Origin: Massilia sp. Se16.2.3 | Lineage (GTDB): Bacteria; Pseudomonadota; Gammaproteobacteria; Burkholderiales; Burkholderiaceae_D | Reading direction: 5' to 3' | Assembly (NCBI RefSeq): GCF_014171595.1 | Contig: NZ_CP050451.1 | Location: 2,542,001 to 2,606,000, forward strand | DNA length: 64,000 nt | Shown: positions 18,845-29,882 of the stretch, piece by piece | Numbering within the stretch: the first letter of the stretch is position 1 | How the letters are laid out: every line of letters begins with the position of its first letter | Position numbers and translations under genes: made by a program | Notes under the pieces: model-generated | What the model was told of the DNA's origin: nothing | Databases searched by the model: none | What the model saw: the letters and a program-made list of their open reading frames with translations, nothing else

Positions 18845-19398
18845 CTCAATGCGCTTGCCGGCACCTCGACGAACTCCCCCGGCATCAAGGGATGCGTCTG
18901 CAAGGAAAACGGCCCGATACTGCTCCGCACCAGCCGCAGCGTCGGCAGGCCGACGGCCGCCGTCATGCGCCGCACCTGCCGGTTCTTTCCCTCTTCCAGC
19001 GTGATCGCGATCCAGCTCGTCGGCTTGTCCCGGCGCGTGCGGATCGGCGGGTTGCGCGGCCACAGCCATTCGGGCTCGGCGATGCGCACCGCGCGGCAGG
19101 GCTTGGTGACGAAGTCGCCCAGGTCGATCGGCGCCTGCAGGCGCGCGAGCAGGGCGGCATCGGCCACCCCGTCGACCTGCACCAGGTAAGTCTTGGCTTC
19201 CTTGTGATCGGGATGCGCGATCTGGTGCTGCAGCTTGCCGTCGTCGGTGAGCAGCATCAGGCCCTCGCTGTCGGCGTCCAGCCGTCCTGCGGGATAGATG
19301 CCGGGAATGGCGAGGTAGTCGGCGAGGGAGGCGCGGCCTTCCTGGGGCGTGAACTGGCACAGGACCTGGAAGGGCTTGTTGAAGAGGATCAGCGGCAT
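18841..19398 (-). CDS. rluE: 23S rRNA pseudouridine synthase, RluE-like
   Basis: A start at ATG 19398 gives 185 residues, the short single-domain length of the RluE/RsuA branch without an S4 domain. It begins MPLILFNKPFQVLCQFT and has the catalytic motif GRLDADSEGLMLLTDDG with the essential Asp. The C-terminal KNRQVRRMTAAVGLPTLRLVR block is diagnostic for the family. RluE modifies U2457 of 23S rRNA. An upstream in-frame extension to 19521 has no support. It is convergent with the monomeric isocitrate dehydrogenase gene and divergent from icd at 19609. Confidence 0.88.
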   Translation of the reverse strand: MPLILFNKPFQVLCQFTPQEGRASLADYLAIPGIYPAGRLDADSEGLMLLTDDGKLQHQIAHPDHKEAKTYLVQVDGVADAALLARLQAPIDLGDFVTKPCRAVRIAEPEWLWPRNPPIRTRRDKPTSWIAITLEEGKNRQVRRMTAAVGLPTLRLVRSSIGPFSLQTHPLMPGEFVEVPASALR

Positions 19399-19444
19399 GA
19401 AGTGAATCTCGAACGATAGGGGCCGCCTGTGCGGGGGCTTGCAA

Positions 19445-19503
19445 TGGCAAGGTGCACGAGACTGGTGCATAATGCAAGATACGACTTGCGTCTTATACAA
19501 GAC
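19445..19503 (+). promoter_or_regulatory. Promoter and putative operator of dimeric isocitrate dehydrogenase gene
   Basis: TGGCAA (19445-19450), a 17-base spacer and CATAAT (19468-19473) inside ACTGGTGCATAATG. Then comes GTCTTATACAAGAC (19490-19503), which differs in one base from the element upstream of the other isocitrate dehydrogenase gene. AAGAC half sites are repeated just after it. Placement of the element downstream of the -10 box suggests a repressor site, which is an inference. Confidence 0.6.
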
Positions 19504-19608
19504 AAAGACAAGACACACCACAGGCAGCCAACATCATATTGTAATGTAGATCGCAGGCCAGCTTTCCGCCGCCCCTGGCGCCGGCCATGCGACCACTTGG
19601 GAGAACAC

Positions 19609-20865
19609 ATGTACCAACATATCAAGGTTCCTGCCGACGGCCAGAAAATCACCGTCAATGCCGACTTCTCGCTGACCGTCCCGGACCATCCGATCATCCC
19701 CTATATCGAAGGCGATGGTACCGGCATCGACATCACCCCGGTGATGATGAAGGTCGTCGACGCGGCGGTGGCCAAGGCCTATGGCGGCGCCCGCAAGATC
19801 AGCTGGATGGAAATCTATGCCGGCGAGAAGTCGACCAATGTGTACGGCCCGGACGTCTGGCTGCCGCCGGAAACCCTGGAAGCGGTGAAGGACTATGTGG
19901 TTTCGATCAAGGGTCCGCTGACCACGCCGGTCGGCGGCGGCATCCGCTCGCTCAACGTCGCGCTGCGCCAGGAACTCGACCTGTATGTCTGCCTGCGCCC
20001 GGTTCGCTACTTCACGGGCGTGCCGTCGCCGCTGAAACAGCCGGAAAAGACCGACATGGTGATCTTCCGCGAGAACTCGGAAGACATCTATGCCGGCATC
20101 GAATGGGCGGCCGATTCCGAGGGCGTGAAGAAGGTCATCGACTTCCTGACGAAAGAGATGGGCGTCAAGAAGATCCGCTTCCCGGAGACCTCGGGCATCG
20201 GCATCAAGCCGGTCTCGCGCGACGGCACCGAGCGCCTGGTGCGCAAGGCCATCCAGTACGCGATCGACAACGACAAGCCATCGGTCACGATTGTCCACAA
20301 GGGCAATATCATGAAGTACACCGAAGGCGGCTTCCGCGACTGGGGCTACGCGCTGGCCCAGAAGGAATTCGGCGCCGAGCTCATCGATGGCGGCCCATGG
20401 TGCAAGTTCAAGAATCCGAAGACGGGGCGCGACATCATCGTCAAGGATTCGATCGCCGACGCCTTCCTGCAGCAGATCCTGCTGCGTCCGGCCGAGTACA
20501 GCGTGATCGCCACCCTGAACCTGAACGGCGACTACATCTCCGACGCGCTGGCGGCGCAGGTGGGCGGCATCGGCATCGCGCCGGGCGCCAACATGTCGGA
20601 TTCGGTCGCCATGTTCGAGGCCACCCACGGCACCGCGCCGAAATATGCCGGCAAGGACTACGTCAACCCGGGCTCGCTGATCCTGTCGGCCGAGATGATG
20701 CTGCGCCACATGGGATGGGTCGAGGCTGCGGACCTGATCATTTCGGCGATGGGTAAAGCCATCCAGTCCAAGCGCGTCACCTATGACTTCGCGCGCCTGA
20801 TGGAAGGCGCGACCCAGGTATCGTGCTCGAGCTTTGGCGATGTGATGATCGAGCAGATGCAATAA
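19609..20865 (+). CDS. icd: NADP-dependent isocitrate dehydrogenase, homodimeric type
   Basis: This 418-residue protein of the beta-decarboxylating dehydrogenase family carries the same TCA reaction as the monomeric enzyme upstream. Features include [15 protein letters not shown], the substrate and regulatory phosphorylation loop [50 protein letters not shown] and [12 protein letters not shown]. The ATG at 19609 behind a GGGAG box gives the normal family length; a longer frame upstream has no support. The Ser in the ENSED loop is the residue phosphorylated by AceK in enterobacteria. Gene order monomeric IDH, icd, cold shock, clpS, clpA is also known in Pseudomonas. Confidence 0.97.
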   Translation: MYQHIKVPADGQKITVNADFSLTVPDHPIIPYIEGDGTGIDITPVMMKVVDAAVAKAYGGARKISWMEIYAGEKSTNVYGPDVWLPPETLEAVKDYVVSIKGPLTTPVGGGIRSLNVALRQELDLYVCLRPVRYFTGVPSPLKQPEKTDMVIFRENSEDIYAGIEWAADSEGVKKVIDFLTKEMGVKKIRFPETSGIGIKPVSRDGTERLVRKAIQYAIDNDKPSVTIVHKGNIMKYTEGGFRDWGYALAQKEFGAELIDGGPWCKFKNPKTGRDIIVKDSIADAFLQQILLRPAEYSVIATLNLNGDYISDALAAQVGGIGIAPGANMSDSVAMFEATHGTAPKYAGKDYVNPGSLILSAEMMLRHMGWVEAADLIISAMGKAIQSKRVTYDFARLMEGATQVSCSSFGDVMIEQMQ

Positions 20866-20883
20866 GCAGACAAGCCTTTTGAT

Positions 20884-20919
20884 AACAGCCCCGCGTTCGC
20901 ACGAACCCGGGGCTGTTTT
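20884..20919 (+). terminator. Terminator after icd
   Basis: A perfect 10-bp stem AACAGCCCCG/CGGGGCTGTT (20884-20893 with 20908-20917) is followed by TTTT. Confidence 0.88.
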
Positions 20920-20944
20920 AGTTGAGCCAGGCCAGGAGAATAGC

Positions 20945-21220
20945 GTGAGCAAAGCACCCAATTACGAACGTATTATCCCTTTTGTGTATGCGTTCTACCG
21001 CACGGGACTCAGTCCCGAGCAGTTACGTGGCCTCGGTACACCGGATCGGGGGGCGCTCGCGTCGCCGTTGGGTGAGCGTGCACGGCAACTGGCCGATCGC
21101 TTCGACCAGCTGCTTTCCGCTAAAGAAGACCAGCACGTGGACGACGCGCAGCTGCAAGCCATGCTGGAAGAGGCGCAAGCGCTGAGTAAAGAACTGGGCA
21201 CGCGGCCCGGGCAAGGCTGA
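20945..21220 (+). CDS. Small hypothetical protein
   Basis: A GTG start at 20945, behind an AGGAGA box, gives 91 residues beginning SKAPNYERIIPFVYAF. The protein is soluble and mostly helical, with a LADRFDQLL and an acidic LQAMLEEAQAL segment that could form a coiled coil. No known domain is recognised. It stands alone between the icd terminator and the convergent cold-shock gene. Coding is supported by the ribosome binding site and by amino-acid composition; its function is unknown. Confidence 0.6.
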   Translation: MSKAPNYERIIPFVYAFYRTGLSPEQLRGLGTPDRGALASPLGERARQLADRFDQLLSAKEDQHVDDAQLQAMLEEAQALSKELGTRPGQG

Positions 21221-21246
21221 GGCGGGGCAGGCGGCGCGGCACAGGC

Positions 21247-21274
21247 GAAAAAAAACCCCGCTATTGGCGGGGTT
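21247..21274 (-). terminator. Terminator of the cold-shock gene
   Basis: Read on the minus strand, a stem AACCCCGC/GCGGGGTT (21254-21261 with 21267-21274) precedes an eight-base T run. The hairpin may also help stop transcripts from the left. Confidence 0.85.
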
Positions 21275-21294
21275 TCTTGCTTCCGCAGGGAGGA

Positions 21295-21498
21295 TTACAT
21301 GCCCTGGATGTTGGAAGCTTGCTTGCCTTTAGGGCCTTGCGTGACTTCGAATTGGACTTTCTGACCTTCTTTGAGGGTCTTAAAACCGTTCATGTTGATT
21401 GCGGAGAAGTGCGCGAACAAATCTTCACCGCCGTCATCTGGAGTGATGAAGCCAAAGCCTTTGGAATCATTGAACCACTTAACAGTACCAGTTGCCAT
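21295..21498 (-). CDS. cspA: Cold-shock protein CspA family
   Basis: This 67-residue single OB-fold protein is an RNA chaperone. It begins [34 protein letters not shown] with both RNA-binding motifs (RNP1 KGFGFI and RNP2 DLFAHF) and ends with [12 protein letters not shown]. It is the usual length for the family. A long AT-richer leader of more than 100 bases is likely, as for many csp genes. The specific paralogue (CspA, CspC or CspD) cannot be told from sequence; its place beside clpS recalls cspD in other proteobacteria. Confidence 0.95.
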   Translation of the reverse strand: MATGTVKWFNDSKGFGFITPDDGGEDLFAHFSAINMNGFKTLKEGQKVQFEVTQGPKGKQASNIQGM

Positions 21499-21967
21499 AA
21501 AAGAACTTTCAAATTTAAACTAATCACACGAGCCATAAAAGCAAGAAGCTTCTTGCCCCCTCCTCAGCCTGCTCACTTCTTATCAACAAGTACATAAGTA
21601 CAAGTCAATGGTTGCATTGTTGATGCACTAAAGTTGTAAGTCAAGCCCTTTAGCATAGTTGTTGTTAATTTTTTCATACTGCCTGCATAAGGGGGTAAAA
21701 GCCCTTCGCGAAACGCCTGGCAGGAGTGCGCGACGCCCCGTAGACACCCGCCCGGCCTGTCGCGTGGACTCGTCGCTGGCGTTTTGCCTGACGATGCGAA
21801 ACAAGCTCTTGATTTCTGCAATCGGAGCGCCATCTGCGCATTCAACGGAAAACAAGTAAGATGAAAGCGAATCGAAGTGAGCGGGCAGTAAGCTGAACGT
21901 AGTGAGCAGATCGTACCGAGCTGACGTTTACGCTTTGCATCATCCTTGAACGCATTAGAATACGCCC
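21499..21967 (-). promoter_or_regulatory. Intergenic region: cold-shock leader and candidate promoters
   Basis: This 469-base gap contains no convincing gene. On the minus strand, TTGACT (complement of 21639-21644) with a 17-base spacer to AACAAT (complement of 21616-21621) is a reasonable promoter for the cold-shock gene. A second TTGACT occurs at 21603-21608 ahead of a TGATAA box. A perfect palindrome CAAGAAGCTTCTTG lies at about 21542-21555 in the leader. The right half of the gap is closer to average composition and should hold the clpS promoter, but I cannot place it. Confidence 0.45.
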
Positions 21968-22266
21968 ATGGCAACCAAGCACGATACCGAACAGCTGCTG
22001 GAGCGGCAGACAGTGAAACCCCCGCCCCTGTATCAGGTGGCGTTGCTGAATGATGACTACACGCCGATGGAATTTGTGGTGGCGATCATTCAGGAGTACT
22101 TCAACAAGGATCGCGAGACGGCGACGCAGATCATGCTTTCCGTGCACCGTCATGGTAAAGGCGTGTGCGGCGTGTTTTCCAAAGATATAGCGTGTACCAA
22201 AGTGGAGTTTGTCTTAACGCATGCGCGCAAGGCGGGTCACCCCCTGCAGTGCGTGATGGAGGAAGT

Positions 22267-22270
<4 letters not shown>
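21968..22270 (+). CDS. clpS: ATP-dependent Clp protease adaptor ClpS
   Basis: This 100-residue adaptor brings N-end-rule substrates to ClpAP. After a flexible N-terminus, the core shows [21 protein letters not shown] with the conserved DDYTPM substrate pocket, then [15 protein letters not shown] and [18 protein letters not shown]. The hydrophobic N-degron pocket residues are present. The stop overlaps the clpA start by ATGA, so the pair is translationally coupled. Confidence 0.96.
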
Positions 22271-24567
<2,297 letters not shown>

Positions 24568-24584
24568 TCGATCGGCTGATCCAG

Positions 24585-24612
24585 AAAACCGCGCTTCGGC
24601 GCGGTTTTTTTT
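24585..24612 (+). terminator. Terminator after clpA
   Basis: A 10-bp stem AAAACCGCGC/GCGCGGTTTT with a TTCG tetraloop (24585-24594, 24599-24608) and a T8 run. Confidence 0.9.
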
Positions 24613-24658
24613 CGCCTGTGAACGGCAGCGATGCCACCTTCTTGCAGCGCCGGCTATC

Positions 24659-24734
24659 GTAGGGTGGGCGCCCCGTGCCCACGCTGACAACACCTTCCGA
24701 TGACATGGACCCAGAGCGTGCCGCGCCCACCCTA
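24659..24734. repeat. REPIN, short spacing
   Basis: The left unit is at 24659-24684 (GTAGGGTGGGCGCC, then CCGTGCCCACGC). A shorter, partly decayed right unit is at 24714-24734 (AGCGTGCCGCGCCCACCCTAT). The units are inverted and about 30 bases apart, in the gap between clpA and the tricorn-like protease gene. Confidence 0.7.
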
Positions 24735-24863
24735 TGGTCGATGACGCAATGTCAGCTCGAGACAGCGATGCACCGGCCGCCGGATTTTTTGCCTGTATGC
24801 ACGCCCACGCCGTCCACCCCTGTGGCACACTCATTCTCTTCAGCAACCCTTGCCGCAGAGAAC

Positions 24864-27800
24864 ATGAACCTGTCCCGCACCATCCTCGCACTGTCGCTGG
24901 CGCTCGTCGGCACCCAGGCCACCGCCGCCGATCCGTATTTCCGCTATCCCGCCCTGCGCGGCGACACGGTCGTGTTCACCGCCGAGGGCGACCTCTGGCG
25001 CACGACCCTGGCCGGCGGCAAGGCCACGCGCCTGACCACGCACCCGAATGCCGAGACCCACGCCGCCATCTCGCACGACGGCAAATTCGTCGCCTTTGCG
25101 GCGTCATACGAGGGCGCCCAGGAAGCCTATGTGATGCCGCTCGAAGGCGGCCTGCCCAAGCGCATCACCTTTGAAAACGGCGGCGTGACCGTGTTGGGCT
25201 GGACGGCGCAAGGCGAAGTCCTGGTCAGCACCGAAAATTCCACTGGCCCCTCCAAGCACCGCGTGGTCGCCGCGCTCGACCCGGTCAGGATGACGCGGCG
25301 CGTGCTGCCGCTGGCCGACGCCAACGACGCGGTGCTCGACGACGCAGGGCGCACCGTCTATTTCACGCGCATGGGCCTGACCATGACCAACGATAACGTG
25401 AAGTCCTACCGCGGCGGCGCCTATGCCCAGCTGTGGCGCTTCGACCTGGCAGCTGGCGGCAAGGCGCCCGGCGAGGCTACGCCGCTCTTCAAGGGCGACA
25501 GCAACAACAACCGTCACGCGATGTGGTGGCAGGGCCGCCTCTACTTCATCAGCGACGCCGACGGTGCCGACAACATCTGGTCGTCGCAGCCGGACGGCAG
25601 CGACCGGCGCCAGCATACGCGCCACAAGGAATGGGACGTGCGCAGCGCGGCGCTCTCCGATGGCCGCATCGTCTACGGGCTCGGCGCCGACCTGCACGTG
25701 CTGGAGATCGCCAGCGGCACCGACACGCTCGTCAAAGCAAGCCTGGTGTCGGACTTCGACCAGACGCGCATGCGCCGCGTGAAGTCGCCGCTCGATGCGC
25801 TGACCAGCATCGAGCTGGCCAACAAGGCCGAGCGCATCGTCCTGACCGCGCGCGGCCGCGTGACGATTGCCGGCACCGGCAGCTATCGGCGCGTCGAGAT
25901 CGCCGTGCCGGACGGCGCTAGAGCCCGCAGTGCCGTATTCAGCCACGACGACAAATGGGTGTACGCGATCGTCGACGCCAGCGGCGAGAACGAGATCTGG
26001 CGCTATGCCGCCGACGGCTCCGGCGCCGGCGAACGCCTGACGATGGATGGCGCCAGCCACCGCGCCAACCTCTACCCGTCGCCCGACGGCAAATGGCTGG
26101 CCCACACCGACAAGAAGGGCCGTACCTGGCTGCTCGACCTGGCGAAAAAGACCAATGTCATCGTCGACGACGCCGGCCAGGTGGGCCTCGAACGCCCCGA
26201 CCAGGTCGTGTGGTCGCCCGACAGCCGCAACCTGGCTTTTGTCCGCGTCGGCAGCAGCGAACAGCGCAACCAGATCGGCATGTTCAATCTCGCGACGAAG
26301 GAAATGAGTTTCGTCACGACCGACCGCTACGAGGCCAATTCCCCGGCATTCTCCCCCGACGGCAAGTGGCTCTACTTCCTCTCGGCCCGCAACTTCAACC
26401 TCGGCAACGCCTCGCCCTGGGGCGACCGCAACATGGGGCCCGTGTTCGACAAGCGCGTCGGCGTGTATGCGCTGGCGCTGCAGCCTGGCGGACGTTTCCC
26501 CTTCAAGCCCGAGGACGAGCTGACCAAACCCGAAGAAACGCCAACCGACAAGCCGGCCGAGAAATCGACCGCCAAGCCGGGCGACAAGCCTGCTGAGACT
26601 CCTGCCGACGCTGCGCGCGGCGGTAGCAGCGCCGATGCTTCCCATGCCGCCAAGGGCGGTGCGGATGCCACCGCGTCCGCCGGCGCAAAAGACGGCGCGG
26701 CCGCGAAGAAGCCGCTGCCGGCCGTCGTGTATGCGGGCCTGCGCGAACGCCTCTACGAAGTCCCCGTCGCCCCCGGCAATTACCGCGGGCTGGCCGTCGA
26801 CGACAAGCGCCTGTACCTGCTGGACGCCGACGACGACGGCAGCAAGGGCAACCTGCTGACGCTGCCCATCAGCCGCAGCACGCCAAAGCTGGAAACCTTT
26901 GTCGGCAACGTGCGCGAGTTCGGCCTCACCGACGACAAGAAGCACGTGTTCTATCGCACCTGGGCGAAGGGCACGCCGGGCGACATGCTGATCGTCGACG
27001 CCGGCGCCAAGGCACCCGCCGACCTGTCGCGGTCGAAGGTGAAAATCGACGACTGGGCGGTGAGCTCCAACCCGCGCATGGAGTGGAAGCAGATGTTCAA
27101 CGACGCCTGGCGCATGCACCGCGACTTCCTCTACGACGCGCGCATGCGCGGTATCGACTGGAACGCCGTGCGCACCCGCTACGCGCCGCTGGTCGAGCGT
27201 GTCACCGACCGCGCGGAGCTCGACGACGTGCTGGGCATGATGGTGGGCGAAGTCGGGGCGCTGCACTCGCAGATCCGCCCGGGCGACCTGCGCCGCGCGC
27301 CCAGCGAAGGCACGCCGGCCAGCCTGGGCGCGGTGCTGACCAGGGTGCCCGAGGGCTATCGCGTCGACCGCGTGTACCGCAGCGAGCCGGAGCTGCCGGC
27401 CGAGCGGGGTCCGCTGGCCGCACCCGACGTGAATGTGAACGAGGGCGACATCATCACGGCAGTCAACGGCAAGTCTGCGCTTGATGCACGCGACATCGCC
27501 GACCTGCTGCTCGACACGGCCGACAAGCAGGTACTGCTGCAGGTGCAGCGCCAAGGTGCGAAGGCACAAGCCAAGCCGCGCGCCGTCATCGTCACGCCGG
27601 TCTCGATGGCGCGTCACGCGAGCCTGCGTTATGCGGACTGGGAACAGGGCAGGGCGCAGCAGACCGACGCCGCGTCGAAAGGCCGCATCGGCTACCTGCA
27701 CCTGCGTGCGATGGGCGCGCGCGACATCAATGCCTTTGCGCGCGACTTCTACGCCAACGTGAACAAGGAAGGCCTGGTCATCGACGTACGGCGCAACAAC

Positions 27801-28289
27801 GGCGGCAACATCGACAGCTGGATCATCGAAAAGCTGCTGCGCCGCGCCTGGGCCTTCTGGTCCTCGAACGGCCGCCAGCCGCAGCCGAACATGCAGGGCA
27901 CCTTCCGCGGCCACCTGGTCGTGCTGGTGGACGAGCTGACCTATTCGGACGGCGAGACCTTCGCGGCCGGCGTCAAGGCGCTCAAACTGGGCCCGCTGGT
28001 CGGCAAGCGCACGGCTGGCGCGGGCGTGTGGCTCAGCGACGGCAATGGCCTGAGCGACAACGGCATGGCGCGGGTGGCGGAGTTCGGCCAGTTCTCGAGC
28101 GACGGCGAATGGCTGATCGAGGGTGTGGGCGTGGTGCCCGACGTGGAAGTCGACAACCTGCCGCACGAGACCTTCGCCGGGCGCGACCGCCAGCTGGAAG
28201 TGGCGATCGAACTGCTGGAGAAGAAGCTGAAGGAGCAGCCGGTGAAGGTGTGGAAGCCGGCGGCGATTCCGGCCTTGAAGCGGGAGTAA
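24864..28289 (+). CDS. Tricorn-like S41 family protease, periplasmic
   Basis: ATG 24864 gives 1141 residues with a signal peptide ending TAA|DPYF. The order of parts is as in tricorn proteases. Two beta-propeller regions hold TolB/WD-like blades (for example AAISHDGKFVAFAASYEG and SPAFSPDGKWLYFLSARN) to about residue 545. Residues 548-616 are a Lys/Pro/Glu/Ala-rich low-complexity insert. A core domain, a PDZ domain near 890-960 (INEGDIITAVNGKS would be typical; here VNEGDIITAVNGKS) and the C-terminal S41 peptidase domain follow. The nucleophile is Ser1028 in TYSDGE, with NNGGN before it. Frames upstream of 24864 lie in a repeat and are not used. Likely role: degradation of peptides in the periplasm, inferred. 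Confidence 0.9.
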   Translation: MNLSRTILALSLALVGTQATAADPYFRYPALRGDTVVFTAEGDLWRTTLAGGKATRLTTHPNAETHAAISHDGKFVAFAASYEGAQEAYVMPLEGGLPKRITFENGGVTVLGWTAQGEVLVSTENSTGPSKHRVVAALDPVRMTRRVLPLADANDAVLDDAGRTVYFTRMGLTMTNDNVKSYRGGAYAQLWRFDLAAGGKAPGEATPLFKGDSNNNRHAMWWQGRLYFISDADGADNIWSSQPDGSDRRQHTRHKEWDVRSAALSDGRIVYGLGADLHVLEIASGTDTLVKASLVSDFDQTRMRRVKSPLDALTSIELANKAERIVLTARGRVTIAGTGSYRRVEIAVPDGARARSAVFSHDDKWVYAIVDASGENEIWRYAADGSGAGERLTMDGASHRANLYPSPDGKWLAHTDKKGRTWLLDLAKKTNVIVDDAGQVGLERPDQVVWSPDSRNLAFVRVGSSEQRNQIGMFNLATKEMSFVTTDRYEANSPAFSPDGKWLYFLSARNFNLGNASPWGDRNMGPVFDKRVGVYALALQPGGRFPFKPEDELTKPEETPTDKPAEKSTAKPGDKPAETPADAARGGSSADASHAAKGGADATASAGAKDGAAAKKPLPAVVYAGLRERLYEVPVAPGNYRGLAVDDKRLYLLDADDDGSKGNLLTLPISRSTPKLETFVGNVREFGLTDDKKHVFYRTWAKGTPGDMLIVDAGAKAPADLSRSKVKIDDWAVSSNPRMEWKQMFNDAWRMHRDFLYDARMRGIDWNAVRTRYAPLVERVTDRAELDDVLGMMVGEVGALHSQIRPGDLRRAPSEGTPASLGAVLTRVPEGYRVDRVYRSEPELPAERGPLAAPDVNVNEGDIITAVNGKSALDARDIADLLLDTADKQVLLQVQRQGAKAQAKPRAVIVTPVSMARHASLRYADWEQGRAQQTDAASKGRIGYLHLRAMGARDINAFARDFYANVNKEGLVIDVRRNNGGNIDSWIIEKLLRRAWAFWSSNGRQPQPNMQGTFRGHLVVLVDELTYSDGETFAAGVKALKLGPLVGKRTAGAGVWLSDGNGLSDNGMARVAEFGQFSSDGEWLIEGVGVVPDVEVDNLPHETFAGRDRQLEVAIELLEKKLKEQPVKVWKPAAIPALKRE

Positions 28290-28328
28290 GAGTGGAGGCA
28301 CGCTGCTTGAAGTGGCGTGCCGGTAAGG

Positions 28329-28642
28329 CTGCCGATGTTCGGATGGTGAGACAGCGTGGGCACGGAGTGCCCACCCTACATATCGCGAGGTTCGTAGGGT
28401 GGGCACTCGTGCCCACGCTGTCTACGTGTCGCGAGGTTCGTAGGGTGGGCACTCGTGCCCACTGCCGATGTTCGGATGGTGAGACAGCGTGGGCACGGAG
28501 TGCCCACCCTACGTGTCGCGAGGTTCGTAGGGTGGGCCCGTCATCGAGGCCATTGGCCTCGATGACCCCACGCGGTATGACATCATGAACAGTTCGTAGG
28601 GTGGGCCCGTCATCGAGGCCATTGGCCTCGATGACCCCACGC
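28329..28642. repeat. Cluster of six REP-type palindromes with nested direct repeats
   Basis: The 414-base gap 28290-28703 is almost filled by repeat units. Right-type units lie at 28354-28379 and 28487-28512. Left-type units lie at 28394-28418 and 28440-28462. Two longer left-type units at 28527-28573 and 28596-28642 share the outer arms but carry an 11-bp inner palindrome (TCATCGAGGCC/GGCCTCGATGA). A 51-base block (28329-28379) is repeated exactly at 28462-28512. Short segments such as CGCGAGGTTC also recur between units. No gene is visible here. Confidence 0.88.
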
Positions 28643-28703
28643 TGTCTGGCCTCATGAATAGCCGCGCCATTACCGGAGCCGCAGGATGGCCCCGTTCAAA
28701 CCA

Positions 28704-29882
28704 TCACATCGCGTCCAGCGCCCGCTGCAGATCCGCCCGCTGGTCCTCGACATGCTCGATCCCCACCGACAGGCGGATCAAGGTGTCGCCAATCCCCAGC
28801 TCCGCCCGCTGTGCCGGCGGAATCGTCGCATGCGTCATCAATGCCGGATGCTCGATCAGGCTCTCGACGCCGCCCAGGCTCTCGGCCAGCGTGAATACCT
28901 TGCACGCTTCCAGGAAGCGCCGCGAGCCGGCCAGGTCGCCTTCGAGCTCGATCGAGATGATGCCGCCGAAGCCGCTCATCTGCCGGCGCGCCAGCGCATG
29001 CTGGGGATGCGATTCCAGCCCCGGGTAATACACCTTGCGTACCTTCGGCTCGCGCTCGAGCCACTGTGCCAGCGCCAGCGCATTCGCGTTGCTGCGCTCG
29101 ACGCGCAGGGCCAGGGTCTTGATCCCGCGTAGCACCAGGAAGCTGTCGAAAGGCCCCTGGATCGCGCCCACGGCGTTCTGGATGAAGCCCAGCTTGTCCG
29201 CCAGCTCGGCCTGGTGCGCTTCGCGCCCGACGACGGCCACGCCGCCGATCACGTCCGAGTGCCCGTTCATGTACTTCGTGGTCGAGTGCACCACGATGTC
29301 GATGCCCAGTTCCAGGGGGCGCTGGTTGATCGGGCTGGCGAAGGTGTTGTCGCAGACGGTGACGATGCCGCGCTCGCGGCACAGGCGCGCGATCGCCGAA
29401 AGGTCGGCGAGTTTGAGCATCGGGTTGGTCGGGGTCTCGACCCAGACCAGGCGTGTCTCGGGCGTCAGGGCGGCGGCCAGCGCCTCCGGGTCGGCCAGGT
29501 TCACGTAGGTGAAGGTATGGCCGGCGCTGACCCTGCGCACACGCTCGAACAGGCGGTAGGTGCCGCCGTACATGTCGTCGCCGGCGACGATGTGCGAGCC
29601 GGCCGGCAGCAATTCGAGCACGGCGGAAATCGCCGCCAGGCCCGAGGCAAAAGCGAAGGCCGCGCTGCCGCTTTCGATGTCGGCGACGCAGCGCTCCAGC
29701 GCCCAGCGCGTCGGGTTGTGCGAGCGGCCGTAGTCCAGGCCCTTGTGCACGCCCGGGCTCTCCTGGACAAACGTCGAGGTGGCGAAGATCGGCGGCATCA
29801 CGGCGCCGGTGGATGGATCCGGTGCCTGGCCGCCGTGGATGACGCGGGTGGCGATGTGTTGTTTGTTGTCGGAAGAGCTCAC
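28704..29882 (-). CDS. Trans-sulfuration enzyme (cystathionine gamma-lyase or gamma-synthase type)
   Basis: This 392-residue PLP enzyme belongs to the Cys/Met metabolism family. The PLP lysine is Lys203 in VVHSTTKYMNGHSD. Other marks are PPIFATSTFVQ, YGRSHNPTRWALE, AGDDMYGGTYRLF, ETPTNPMLKLADL and SLGGVESLIEHPA. Gamma-lyase and gamma-synthase cannot be separated reliably by eye. It is the second gene of an operon with cystathionine beta-synthase (ATGA overlap), which favours cystathionine gamma-lyase and thus cysteine formation from homocysteine. Confidence 0.88.
   Translation of the reverse strand: MSSSDNKQHIATRVIHGGQAPDPSTGAVMPPIFATSTFVQESPGVHKGLDYGRSHNPTRWALERCVADIESGSAAFAFASGLAAISAVLELLPAGSHIVAGDDMYGGTYRLFERVRRVSAGHTFTYVNLADPEALAAALTPETRLVWVETPTNPMLKLADLSAIARLCRERGIVTVCDNTFASPINQRPLELGIDIVVHSTTKYMNGHSDVIGGVAVVGREAHQAELADKLGFIQNAVGAIQGPFDSFLVLRGIKTLALRVERSNANALALAQWLEREPKVRKVYYPGLESHPQHALARRQMSGFGGIISIELEGDLAGSRRFLEACKVFTLAESLGGVESLIEHPALMTHATIPPAQRAELGIGDTLIRLSVGIEHVEDQRADLQRALDAM

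Noticed and set aside
21573..21960. Small genes between the cold-shock gene and clpS
   Set aside because: Open frames on both strands here have no ribosome binding site, no conserved motif and biased composition.
28329..28642. Repeat cluster considered as a CRISPR array
   Set aside because: Units are palindromic, of two orientations and unequal spacing, and the same units occur alone elsewhere. There are no unique spacers of constant length and no cas genes.
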